Shown: piece after piece, positions 1 to 5,152 of the stretch
Position numbering within the stretch: position 1 is the first letter of the stretch
How the letters are laid out: each line of letters starts with the position of its first letter
Origin: Pseudomonadota bacterium
GTDB taxonomy: Bacteria > Pseudomonadota > Gammaproteobacteria > Burkholderiales > Burkholderiaceae_D
Assembly (NCBI GenBank): GCA_023389425.1
Contig: JAEWEK010000261.1
Location: 1-5,152 of the forward strand
Reading direction: 5' to 3'
Length of the DNA: 5,152 bases
Position numbers and translations under genes: made by a program
Notes under the pieces: generated by a model
Databases searched by the model: none
Told to the model about the DNA's origin: nothing
The model's input: only the letters and a program-made list of their open reading frames with translations

Positions 1-1884
1 CTTGGCGCGGATCGCGGCCAGCTGGTTCTGCGGCGCGTTGAACTCGCCTTCGCCGGTGGCTTTCGCCAGCACGCCGTTGACGGTGGTGAACGCGGTCCAG
101 CCGGTGGTGCCGTCGGCGCCGCGCTCACGGCCGGCGATCTTGCCGAAGGTGACGCGCAGGGTGCCGTTGGCATCCGGGTAGACGGCCTGGCCCTTGCTGT
201 TCATGTAGGCGATCTTGGCCTTCATGTAGTTGGCGTAGGCTTGCTGGATCTTGCCGGACAGTTCCTCGTCGGCGTGCTCTTCCTTCAGGCCCGGCTCGTA
301 TAGGGCGACGGCGGCCTTGATGAAGCTGTCGTCGCTGGCCTTGAACTCGGCCGGCGATTTCTTCATCCATGCCAGGCGCTCGTTCTTGTCGGCCAGTTTC
401 GAGCCGGCGTACAGCTTGTCCAGCTGGGCCTTCAGGTCGGCCTCGCTCATGCCGCTGCGGATGCCGAGGGCGGCATTGACGTTGGCGTTCTGCGTGTCCT
501 GCGGCTGGGCCAGGTACTGCTTCAGGAAGTGCAGCACCAGCGCCTTGTCGACCTTCTCGTCGTAGGTGCGGTCCTGGCCGGCCAGGGCGGCGGTCAGGCG
601 CGGCACGTCGCGGTCCTGGGTGCCGCTCTTGCGCTCGGCGTCAGGCTTGGCGCGCTCGTTGGCGAAGCGGTACAGGGTGCGCGCGGTGCCGAGGAAGCGC
701 GGCGAGGCATAGGCCAGGAAGAAGTTGTTCTTCACCTTCTGGTCGCGTTCGGCGATCAGCTTCTCGACGTCGTCCATGCTCTGGCCGAACTCGGCCTTGC
801 GGGCCGGATTGGCGTTGACCCAGGCCTTGAGCGCGTTGAATTCGGCCGTCTTGCGCGCCAGGATGTCGCTGCCCTGGTAGCTCTCGATCATGCCCTTGCG
901 GTTCTTGTAGTAGTTGTTGACGCTGGCGATCTGGCCGGCGTACTTCAGGCGCGCCGCCTTGTCGTCCTTGGTCTGCTCGTCGATGATGGCCAGGGTCTCG
1001 CCCGATGCCTTGACGAAGGCCGGGTAGTTCCAGTCGAAGGTCCACGCCACTTCCGACGGCAGGCGATGGCGGTTGGTGCGGCCCGGGTAGCCCACCACCA
1101 TGATGAAATCGCCTTCCTTGATGCCTTGCTGGGCGATCTTCAGGTAGTGCTTCGGCACGTAGGGGACGTTGTCCTTGGAAAAGTCGGCGGCCTTGCCGTC
1201 CTTGCTCACGTAGGCGCGGTAGAAGCCGTAGTCGCCGGTGTGGCGCGGCCACATCCAGTTGTCGGTGTCGCCACCGAACTTGCCGGTGCCGGACGGCGGC
1301 GCGTGCACCAGGCGCACGTCGCGGATTTCCAGTTGCTTGATCAGGTAGAACTCGAGGCCGCCGTAGTAGCTGGCCACGGTGCAGCGGTGGCCGGCGTCTT
1401 TTTCGCAGGCGGCGACCATCTGCTTCTCGTTCTTCTCGATGGCGTCGATGCGGGCCTTGCCGGCCAGCTTATTGGTGGCCGGGTCGATGATCTTGTCGGA
1501 GACGTTGCTCACTTCCTCGGTGACGAACACGCGGCTGCCCGGCGACGCCGGCAGCTCGTCGGCCATGGTCTTGGCCAGGAAGCCGTTGGCCAGCAGGTCG
1601 TTCTGCGGGGTCGAATTGACCGCGACGCTGTTGTAGACGCAGTGGTGGTTGGTGATGATGAGGCCTTCCGGCGACACGAAGGATGCCGAGCAGCCGCCCA
1701 GGCTGACCACCGCGCCCATCGGGAACTCGGTCAGCTTGGTCAGGGTGTTCGGGTCGAGCTTGAGGCCGTCGGCTTTCAGTTGCTTGGCTACTTGTGGCAG
1801 CTGCTGCGGCATCCACATGCCTTCGTCCGCGGATGCGGCGCCGAAGCTGGTGAGGATGGCGAGCGAGAGAAGGGTCTTTTTCAT
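1..1884 (-). CDS. S46 family peptidase (dipeptidyl-peptidase 7/11 type), C-terminus cut by window edge
   Basis: Exported serine exopeptidase expected to remove dipeptides from peptide N-termini in the periplasm. Residues 1-19 (MKKTLLSLAILTSFGAASA) are a classic signal peptide with an AxA-type cleavage site before DEGMW. The chymotrypsin-like half is recognisable: GGCSASFVSPEGLIITNHHC carries the catalytic His81, and the NWMWPRHTGDYGFYRAY block carries the catalytic Asp218. Asn209, Trp210 and Asn324 sit at the spacing of the residues that hold the substrate N-terminus in characterised S46 enzymes (Asn215, Trp216 and Asn330 in DPP BII, all offset by six). Cys65/Cys82 and Cys160/Cys168 look like disulfide pairs. 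The family is about 700-730 residues long. The 628 present here end before the GNSGS serine motif and the residue that separates DPP7 (hydrophobic P1) from DPP11 (acidic P1), so specificity cannot be called. No good SD precedes the ATG, but the signal peptide fixes the start. The frame is intact to position 1. Confidence 0.95.
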   Translation of the reverse strand, partial: MKKTLLSLAILTSFGAASADEGMWMPQQLPQVAKQLKADGLKLDPNTLTKLTEFPMGAVVSLGGCSASFVSPEGLIITNHHCVYNSVAVNSTPQNDLLANGFLAKTMADELPASPGSRVFVTEEVSNVSDKIIDPATNKLAGKARIDAIEKNEKQMVAACEKDAGHRCTVASYYGGLEFYLIKQLEIRDVRLVHAPPSGTGKFGGDTDNWMWPRHTGDYGFYRAYVSKDGKAADFSKDNVPYVPKHYLKIAQQGIKEGDFIMVVGYPGRTNRHRLPSEVAWTFDWNYPAFVKASGETLAIIDEQTKDDKAARLKYAGQIASVNNYYKNRKGMIESYQGSDILARKTAEFNALKAWVNANPARKAEFGQSMDDVEKLIAERDQKVKNNFFLAYASPRFLGTARTLYRFANERAKPDAERKSGTQDRDVPRLTAALAGQDRTYDEKVDKALVLHFLKQYLAQPQDTQNANVNAALGIRSGMSEADLKAQLDKLYAGSKLADKNERLAWMKKSPAEFKASDDSFIKAAVALYEPGLKEEHADEELSGKIQQAYANYMKAKIAYMNSKGQAVYPDANGTLRVTFGKIAGRERGADGTTGWTAFTTVNGVLAKATGEGEFNAPQNQLAAIRAK

Positions 1885-1901
1885 CGCGTATTTTCTGTGT
1901 G

Positions 1902-1976
1902 ATGGGTTGTCAAACACATCCGTCTCCGGGTGAGTGCCCATCAGTATGAAAAGCGTGATGCATATAGTCAACCCAT
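1902..1976. repeat. Inverted repeat pair spanning the peptidase promoter
   Basis: ATGGGTTGTC at 1902-1911 and GTCAACCCAT at 1967-1976 are inverted copies, 9 of 10 bases matching with a perfect 8-bp core (ATGGGTTG/CAACCCAT). The right copy overlaps the proposed -35 element and the left copy lies in the leader, downstream of the proposed start point. The centre-to-centre distance is 65 bp, about six helical turns. This would suit a pair of operator half-sites, but chance is not excluded for so short a match. Confidence 0.3.
1943..1971 (-). promoter_or_regulatory. Probable sigma70 promoter of the S46 peptidase gene
   Basis: Read on the minus strand, TTGACT (1966-1971, five of six consensus bases) and CATACT (1943-1948, four of six) are separated by exactly 17 bases. 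Transcription would start near 1936, giving a leader of about 50 nt before the ATG at 1884. It lies in the only gap between the hemerythrin gene and the peptidase gene, so the peptidase probably has its own transcript. A second TTGACA (minus strand, 1908-1913) has no convincing -10 partner before the start codon. Confidence 0.55.
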
Positions 1977-2003
1977 ATCTGCATGGCGGCCATCCGCGCG
2001 GCT

Positions 2004-2699
2004 TCAGGCGGCCTTCAAGGTATGCATGTCGAGATCGGCGAGCAGCTTGTGGTGGTCGGCGGCCGGCAGCGTGGCGGCGGCCAGCTCGAGCACGCCGGCG
2101 AACACCGGCGCTGGGGCGTGCGCGCGCATGTCGGCCAGCATGGAGGCGCGCTCCTGGCGGTTCATGCCGAGCAGCATGCGGCGCATCACCGGCATCTTGT
2201 CCTCGGGCGCGACGGCGGCCACGATCGCCTGCTCCAGCGCGCCCAGTTCGGCATCGCTGTAGGCCGACCACAGCACGGCGTTGTGCTCGGTTTCCTCGTG
2301 GTCCATGTGCAGCATATTGTGGCCGGTGAACAGCGCCAGCTGGCGGTACAGCGTGCGCAGGGCGCGGTGGCGCAGCGCGCCGGATGCGTCCTCGACGGTG
2401 TCGGCCAGCGCGAACAGTTCGCCGATCTCGCGTTCGTGCACGGCGTGGTCGGCGGCGATGAAGGCGGTCGAGGCGGGCACGCGCGCTTCCATCGCCGGAT
2501 GGACGAAGTGGTTTTCCTTGGCCAGGTGGATGCGGCACAGGTGGGCCAGCTCGCGCACCTGGGCCAGGCTGGCGGCGACGGCGGCGGCGTCGTCGCCATC
2601 CACGCCGCCGACGGCGGACACGGTGTCGAACATGAAGCGGCGCAGGGCCTTGTGGATGATGGCGTAGATGTCGTAGCGGTTTGCGGTTGCGGATTGCAT
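2004..2699 (-). CDS. Hemerythrin (HHE) domain-containing protein
   Basis: Predicted soluble, all-helical, non-haem di-iron protein of 231 residues with no signal peptide or membrane segment. The HHE domain covers about residues 10-145. Likely iron ligands are His16 (AIIHKALRRF), His58 and Glu62 (HLAKE), His85 (ADHAVHERE), and His131 and Glu135 (HNMLHMDHEE). This is the H, HxxxE, H, HxxxE order of HHE-family proteins such as the FBXL5 hemerythrin domain, rather than the HxxxxD ending of classical O2-carrying hemerythrins. Residues 146-231 form an Ala/Leu-rich helical extension with MxRRMLLGMNRQERASML. Family members bind O2 or NO, sense oxygen or handle iron; which applies here cannot be told from sequence. 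The start is fixed by AAGGAG (2706-2711) six bases before the ATG. The gene ends 119 bp before the peptidase start, and I see no intrinsic terminator between them. Confidence 0.9.
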   Translation of the reverse strand: MQSATANRYDIYAIIHKALRRFMFDTVSAVGGVDGDDAAAVAASLAQVRELAHLCRIHLAKENHFVHPAMEARVPASTAFIAADHAVHEREIGELFALADTVEDASGALRHRALRTLYRQLALFTGHNMLHMDHEETEHNAVLWSAYSDAELGALEQAIVAAVAPEDKMPVMRRMLLGMNRQERASMLADMRAHAPAPVFAGVLELAAATLPAADHHKLLADLDMHTLKAA

Positions 2700-2702
2700 G
2701 TC

Positions 2703-2722
2703 AGGCTCCTTGAAAAGAGCCT
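2703..2722 (-). promoter_or_regulatory. SD-sequestering hairpin in the hemerythrin mRNA leader
   Basis: In the transcript (minus strand) AGGCUCUU, loop UUCA, AGGAGCCU can form an 8-bp stem (seven Watson-Crick pairs and one G-U) closed by a tetraloop. The 3' arm contains nearly all of the AAGGAG ribosome site, and the stem ends three bases before the start codon. A competing stem, CCUUGA with UCAAGG (2708-2713 and 2722-2727), would also mask part of the SD. The pairing is seen directly. A role as translational control, possibly thermosensor-like because U-rich sequence pairs with the SD, is inference. Confidence 0.5.
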
Positions 2723-2887
2723 CAAGGCTAAGGGAGGCGGGCGCGGCGCGTTCTTAAAACTTGGTTCAGCAAACCGTAAAAGATTCTTAAGGCTGATTAT
2801 GCATATGGGTCCTGCCGGAAGCGTGGGGTGGGACGGGGTTAGCCAGGCCGCTTGCACCAATGGTTCGCTTTTCGCTTTCTCTTCGTG

Positions 2888-2958
2888 TCGGTTTTAATCT
2901 CATCGGATCTGGTGGGAAGAAGACCAGATCGGAAGAGAAGAAATCAGAACCGATGAGA
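2888..2958. repeat. Long imperfect inverted repeat with alternative stems
   Basis: The left arm 2888-2913 is an inverted copy of 2923-2953: 22 of 26 bases match once a 5-base insertion in the right arm is allowed. The tip is perfect for 8 bp (GATCTGGT/ACCAGATC) around a 9-base loop. A competing fold pairs TCTCATCGGATCTG (2898-2911) with CAGAACCGATGAGA (2945-2958), 13 of 14 matching. The folds cannot coexist because they share the left arm. The repeat lies about 50 bp downstream of the phospholipase-D stop codon, so it could act as an mRNA 3'-end structure or a Rho-independent-like pause, but neither strand has a following U-tract. A decayed repeat element is another possibility. Confidence 0.6.
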
Positions 2959-3008
2959 CGACAAAACAGAACGCATGGTGACAGGGACTTGCGGCCGCGT
3001 CCCACGAC

Positions 3009-4286
3009 TCACAGCTGGGCGCCGATGGTGGAGGCGATCGCGTCGCTCAGCTTGTCCAGCGCCGGGCGGTCTTCCCAGGCCGTCAGCGTGACCTGGCGCG
3101 CGTGGGCCCAGTCGGCGTCGAAGATGGCGGTCTGCTGGCGCGCGAACCCGGGGTCGAGGATGTTGAGGTTGGCTTCGTCGTTGATCGAGAAGGAACGGTT
3201 GTCGAAGTTGGTCGAGCCGACCGACACCAGGCGCTGGTCGACGATCAGCGCTTTCACGTGGTACATGGTGGGCTGGTATTCGGCGATGCGGATGCCGGCG
3301 GCCAGCAGCGTGCCCCAGCGCTGGCGCGAGGCGGCGCGCACGATGTCGGCGTCGATCTTGCTGCCGGGCACGATGATGCGGATGCGCACGCCGCGCCGGG
3401 CGGCCGCGACCAGGGCCTTGACGGCCAGCTCGTCCGGCACGAAGTAGGAGGCCGACAGGTCGATCGTGTGCGAGGCGGCGGTGATCGCCATCAGGTACAT
3501 CAGATGCATGCTTTCGCTGCCGCCGGTGGGCGAGCTGGCGAACACCTGGGCCGGCGCATCGCCCACTTTCGCCAGCGCCGGGAAGTAGTCGTCGCCGTCG
3601 AGCACGATGCCGGTGGCCTTGGTCCAGTTGTCCATGAACACGGCCTGCATCTGGCCGACGGCCGGGCCCTCGATGCGGAAATGGGTGTCGCGCCAGTGGT
3701 CCTCGTCCTGGGCGTGGCCGCGCCATTTGTCGGCGATGCCTACGCCGCCGGTGAAGCCGATCTTGCCGTCGATCACCAGCAGCTTGCGGTGGGTGCGGTT
3801 GTTCAGGCGCGCCAGTTTCCACCACACCGGCTTGTGGTAGCGCTGCACGCGCACGCCGGCCTGGCGCATGGCCGCCAGCTGCCGGTCGTCGAGCTTCATG
3901 CTGCCGATGAAATCGAGCATCACATGGACCTTGACGCCGGCGCGCGCGCGCTCCGACAGCGCATCGGTGAATTCCTGGCCGATCGTGCCGGACCAGTAGA
4001 TGTAGGTTTCGAAGCTGATGGTCTTTTGTGCGTGCTTGATGGCGTCGAGCATGGCGGGGAAGATCTGCTCGCCGTTGAGCAGTACCTCGACCTTGTTGCC
4101 TTCGACGATGGGCGGGCCGAGCAGGACGCCGAGGGAGCGCCGGAACTGGGGATCGGCGCTGTCGTATTTGCGGATCAGCTGGGCCTCGATCTTCTTCTCG
4201 CTCGGCATGAAATTGAGGGCGAGAAAGCCGACGAGCAGGGACAGGAGGCTGCTCGCGATGCCGATGACCCAGCGCCGGGTGCGCAT
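3009..4286 (-). CDS. cls: Cardiolipin synthase-type phospholipase D family protein
   Basis: Predicted inner-membrane enzyme that forms cardiolipin by phosphatidyl transfer (for example from two phosphatidylglycerol molecules). Of 425 residues, about 6-27 form one hydrophobic anchor after an RTRR basic start. Both HKD catalytic motifs are intact: His166-x-Lys168-x4-Asp173 (HRKLLVID) with GG following, and His343-x-Lys345-x4-Asp350 (HVKALIVD) followed by GSTNFDNRS at 357-365. FETYIYWSG and NDEANLNI are features of the cardiolipin synthase branch. The length is near that of E. coli ClsB (413 residues); ClsA is longer with two N-terminal helices. A broader phospholipase D activity cannot be excluded. 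The only plausible start is the ATG at 4286: no in-frame start lies upstream and the next Met follows the membrane segment. It has no recognisable SD and sits 14 bases after the T-tract of an intrinsic terminator. Confidence 0.9.
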   Translation of the reverse strand: MRTRRWVIGIASSLLSLLVGFLALNFMPSEKKIEAQLIRKYDSADPQFRRSLGVLLGPPIVEGNKVEVLLNGEQIFPAMLDAIKHAQKTISFETYIYWSGTIGQEFTDALSERARAGVKVHVMLDFIGSMKLDDRQLAAMRQAGVRVQRYHKPVWWKLARLNNRTHRKLLVIDGKIGFTGGVGIADKWRGHAQDEDHWRDTHFRIEGPAVGQMQAVFMDNWTKATGIVLDGDDYFPALAKVGDAPAQVFASSPTGGSESMHLMYLMAITAASHTIDLSASYFVPDELAVKALVAAARRGVRIRIIVPGSKIDADIVRAASRQRWGTLLAAGIRIAEYQPTMYHVKALIVDQRLVSVGSTNFDNRSFSINDEANLNILDPGFARQQTAIFDADWAHARQVTLTAWEDRPALDKLSDAIASTIGAQL

Positions 4287-4300
4287 GATGAGTTGAGGAC

Positions 4301-4332
4301 AAAAAAAACCAACGCGGGGCGGCGTTGGTTTT
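4301..4332 (-). terminator. Strong intrinsic terminator after the GlsB/YeaQ gene
   Basis: On the minus strand AAAACCAACGC pairs perfectly with GCGTTGGTTTT (11 bp; plus arms 4305-4315 and 4322-4332) around a 6-base CGCCCC loop, and the RNA ends in an unbroken run of eight U (plus-strand A at 4301-4308). It begins 14 bases after the TAA of the 89-residue gene. The opposite strand has only four T after the stem, so termination should act mainly leftward. Confidence 0.93.
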
Positions 4333-4346
4333 GGAGCTGGCTGCGC

Positions 4347-4616
4347 TTAGCGGACCCGGCCGCGACGCAGCAGGTTGACGATGGCCAGCAGGATCACGGC
4401 GCCGAGGAAGGACACCAGCAGCGAGGACACGGTGAAGTCGTTGGAATTGATGGTGCCGCTGCCGAACAGCGGCGACAGCAGCCAGCCGCCGAGGAAGGCG
4501 CCGACGATGCCGACCACGATGTTGAGGATCATGCCCTGCTCGGCGTCGGTCTTCATGACCATGCTGGCGAGCCAGCCCAGGATGCCGCCGACGATAATCC
4601 AGATGATGAATAACAT
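4347..4616 (-). CDS. GlsB/YeaQ/YmgE family small membrane protein (transglycosylase-associated)
   Basis: Integral inner-membrane protein of 89 residues, slightly longer than the usual 80-85 of the family. Three hydrophobic, Gly-rich helices are visible: about 2-21 (starts MLFIIWIIVGGILGWLAS), 27-51 (ILNIVVGIVGAFLGGWLLSPLF) and 61-84 (FTVSSLLVSFLGAVILLAIVNLL). The protein ends in the basic tail RRGRVR. The GGILGWLAS and NIVVGIVGAFLGGWL blocks mark the family. The molecular function is not established: the transglycosylase link is historical, and members are often stress-induced. The start at 4616 is chosen over in-frame upstream codons (the frame stays open to 4721) because of its strong SD, and because the upstream residues are Pro/Arg-rich and unlike the family. 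It is a single-gene unit, ended by its own terminator and divergent from the stress-like gene at 4872. Confidence 0.93.
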   Translation of the reverse strand: MLFIIWIIVGGILGWLASMVMKTDAEQGMILNIVVGIVGAFLGGWLLSPLFGSGTINSNDFTVSSLLVSFLGAVILLAIVNLLRRGRVR

Positions 4617-4623
4617 ATTGATT

Positions 4624-4629
4624 CCTCCT
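4624..4629 (-). promoter_or_regulatory. Strong ribosome binding site of the GlsB/YeaQ gene
   Basis: AGGAGG on the minus strand stands seven bases before the ATG at 4616, within GAGGAGGAATCAATATG. It decides the start against longer in-frame alternatives and suggests high translation. Confidence 0.85.
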
Positions 4630-4735
4630 CGGTTGGTTGAACAATCCCTAAGGGCCCCGCCCGGTGTCGCGGCCATGGGAAAAGGTCTAGTCGCAGAGCT
4701 CGGCGCGGGTCGGTGCGGCATCGAACGTTAGACGG

Positions 4736-4823
4736 CGAAACGGCGCGCCCGTTCGTGTCGGGGCGGCATTGCCGGACCTGGGTGCGGGAACGAACAGAAG
4801 AGTGGGGCGGGCGCGCCGTATCG
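4736..4823. repeat. 16-bp inverted repeat pair in the divergent promoter region
   Basis: CGAAACGGCGCGCCCG at 4736-4751 and CGGGCGCGCCGTATCG at 4808-4823 are inverted copies with 15 of 16 bases matching. Each is centred on the palindrome GGCGCGCC. Read toward its own gene, each copy gives CGGGCGCGCCGT(T/A)TCG. The copy ends lie about 120 bp from the GlsB/YeaQ start and 49 bp from the stress-like gene start, with centres 72 bp apart. Shared operators, or matching promoter elements firing outward, are possible readings. High local GC makes part of the core match less surprising. Confidence 0.45.
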
Positions 4824-4871
4824 TGGCGGCGATGAAGCGGCCGCGTTGGCCGCACCTCGAAAGGATTCGAT

Positions 4872-5152
4872 ATGAGCAAGCACGACAGCAAGGACCAGCG
4901 CATGGTCACCGGATTGTTCCCGGACCGTGCCAGCGCCGAGCGCGCCTACGGCATCATCAGCACCCGCGGCTACGGCAGCGACGACCTCAACCTGATGATG
5001 TCGGACGACACCCGCAAGGCCCATTTCGCCGACAAGGACACCGAGCTGGGCAACAAGGCGGCGGAAGGGGCCGGCGTCGGCGCCGGCATCGGCGGCACGC
5101 TGGGCGCGGTGCTGGCCGGCATCGCGGCGGTCGGCACCACGCTGGTGCTGCC
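4872..5152 (+). CDS. YflT/general-stress-17M-like protein, C-terminus cut by window edge
   Basis: The first 93 codons are present and the frame is open at the right edge. Residues 11-45 (starting MVTGLFPDRASAERAYGIIS, ending near RGYGSDDLNLMM) match the start of the general stress protein 17M-like fold: a beta strand, an Asp/Ala helix that scans residues, then a 'gf..ddi' turn and a second strand. Residues 65-93 form a Gly/Ala-rich hydrophobic stretch (EGAGVGAGIGGTLGAVLAGI and on), typical of these proteins, where a glycine-zipper-like membrane segment splits the domain. Function is unknown; the stress label comes from Bacillus homologues. The start is supported by AAGGA (4861-4865) six bases before the ATG. 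It is the only plus-strand gene and is transcribed divergently from the GlsB/YeaQ gene, a pairing consistent with shared stress control. Confidence 0.8.
   Translation, partial: MSKHDSKDQRMVTGLFPDRASAERAYGIISTRGYGSDDLNLMMSDDTRKAHFADKDTELGNKAAEGAGVGAGIGGTLGAVLAGIAAVGTTLVL

Larger units (their letters stand above)
2700..3008. other. Non-coding gap between the phospholipase-D gene and the hemerythrin gene
   Basis: This 309-bp stretch has no convincing gene on either strand. It is less GC-rich than its neighbours. The part next to the hemerythrin start holds the SD hairpin. Two TTCTTAA copies (2751-2757 and 2784-2790) lie 33 bp apart. A CATAAT on the minus strand (2796-2801) is a possible -10 but has no recognisable -35. 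The far half contains the inverted repeat described separately. I do not see a classical T-run terminator after the phospholipase-D stop codon. Confidence 0.6.
4617..4871. promoter_or_regulatory. Divergent intergenic region (GlsB/YeaQ gene leftward, stress-like gene rightward)
   Basis: These 255 bp separate two oppositely transcribed genes and must hold both promoters unless transcription starts farther away. I find no clear sigma70 -35/-10 pair on either strand, which would fit an alternative sigma factor but does not show one. GGAAC at 4787-4791 (plus) resembles an ECF-type -35 but has no suitably spaced -10. The notable content is a 16-bp inverted pair of sites, listed separately. Confidence 0.5.

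Noticed and set aside
529..1902. Long plus-strand open frame (457 codons) opposite the S46 peptidase
   Set aside because: It is antisense to a gene with signal peptide and intact catalytic motifs. The translation is a Val/Ala/Gly/His-rich composition typical of the complement of GC-rich coding DNA, with no domain or start signal.
1983..1993. ATGGCGGCCAT palindrome just after the hemerythrin stop as a terminator
   Set aside because: The stem is only five pairs with a single-base centre and there is no T-run, so it could not act as an intrinsic terminator.
2796..2801. CATAAT as a -10 box for the hemerythrin gene
   Set aside because: It matches five of six consensus bases, but no acceptable -35 occurs 15-19 bases upstream, so it is mentioned only in the gap description.
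1983..2897. Plus-strand open frame (304 codons) opposite the hemerythrin gene
   Set aside because: It is antisense to a gene with a clear SD and HHE ligands, shows no recognisable domain, and runs into the non-coding inverted repeat region.
2926..2937. AGATCGGAAGAG equals the first 12 bases of a common sequencing adapter
   Set aside because: The match stops at base 12 (A instead of C follows) and further flanks do not continue the adapter. The sequence is part of a larger diverged inverted repeat, so coincidence is more likely than contamination. Read coverage and pairing at this site would settle it.
3102..4613. Long plus-strand open frame (503 codons) opposite the cardiolipin synthase and GlsB/YeaQ genes
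   Set aside because: It spans two real genes plus an intrinsic terminator and has low-complexity, His/Asp/Gly-rich composition. It is a shadow of GC-rich third positions.
2944..4644. Minus-strand open frame (566 codons) overlapping cardiolipin synthase in another frame
   Set aside because: It runs through the terminator and both neighbouring genes, and its translation is Arg/Pro/His-rich without domains. The HKD motifs lie in the other frame.

Overview
The window is GC-rich, gene-dense bacterial DNA. Codon use is strongly biased to G/C in the third position, and the gene complement is an S46 dipeptidyl-peptidase, an HHE hemerythrin protein, a cardiolipin-synthase-type phospholipase D, a small GlsB/YeaQ membrane protein and a Gly-rich general-stress-like protein. 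This fits a Burkholderiales bacterium, most likely Oxalobacteraceae (Massilia/Duganella-like). That assignment is inferred from style and gene content, not from a marker gene.

Layout from left to right. Positions 1-1884 (minus) encode the first 628 residues of an exported S46 serine peptidase whose C-terminus, with the catalytic serine, lies off the left edge. Positions 1885-2003 hold its probable sigma70 promoter. Positions 2004-2699 (minus) encode a 231-residue hemerythrin-domain protein with a strong Shine-Dalgarno (SD) sequence that can be buried in an 8-bp hairpin. Positions 2700-3008 form a 309-bp non-coding gap that is locally AT-richer and carries a long imperfect inverted repeat. Positions 3009-4286 (minus) encode a 425-residue protein with two HKD motifs, of cardiolipin synthase type. 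Positions 4301-4332 hold a textbook intrinsic terminator, on the minus strand, for the next gene. Positions 4347-4616 (minus) encode the 89-residue, three-helix GlsB/YeaQ/YmgE protein. Positions 4617-4871 are a divergent intergenic region with a 16-bp inverted pair of sites. From 4872 to the right edge (plus) is the start of a YflT/general-stress-17M-like protein.

The genes do not form one obvious operon. Each minus-strand gene is separated from the next by a gap with its own signals. Several products are envelope or stress related: a periplasmic peptidase, phospholipid synthesis, a small membrane stress protein and a general-stress-like protein. A loose theme of envelope and stress physiology is plausible but not proven. 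I see no mobile element, CRISPR array, tRNA or rRNA, and no convincing novel multi-gene system. The points that deserve a second look are regulatory: the SD-masking hairpin, the inverted repeat at 2888-2958, the terminator abutting the cardiolipin-synthase start, and the paired sites in the divergent promoter region.
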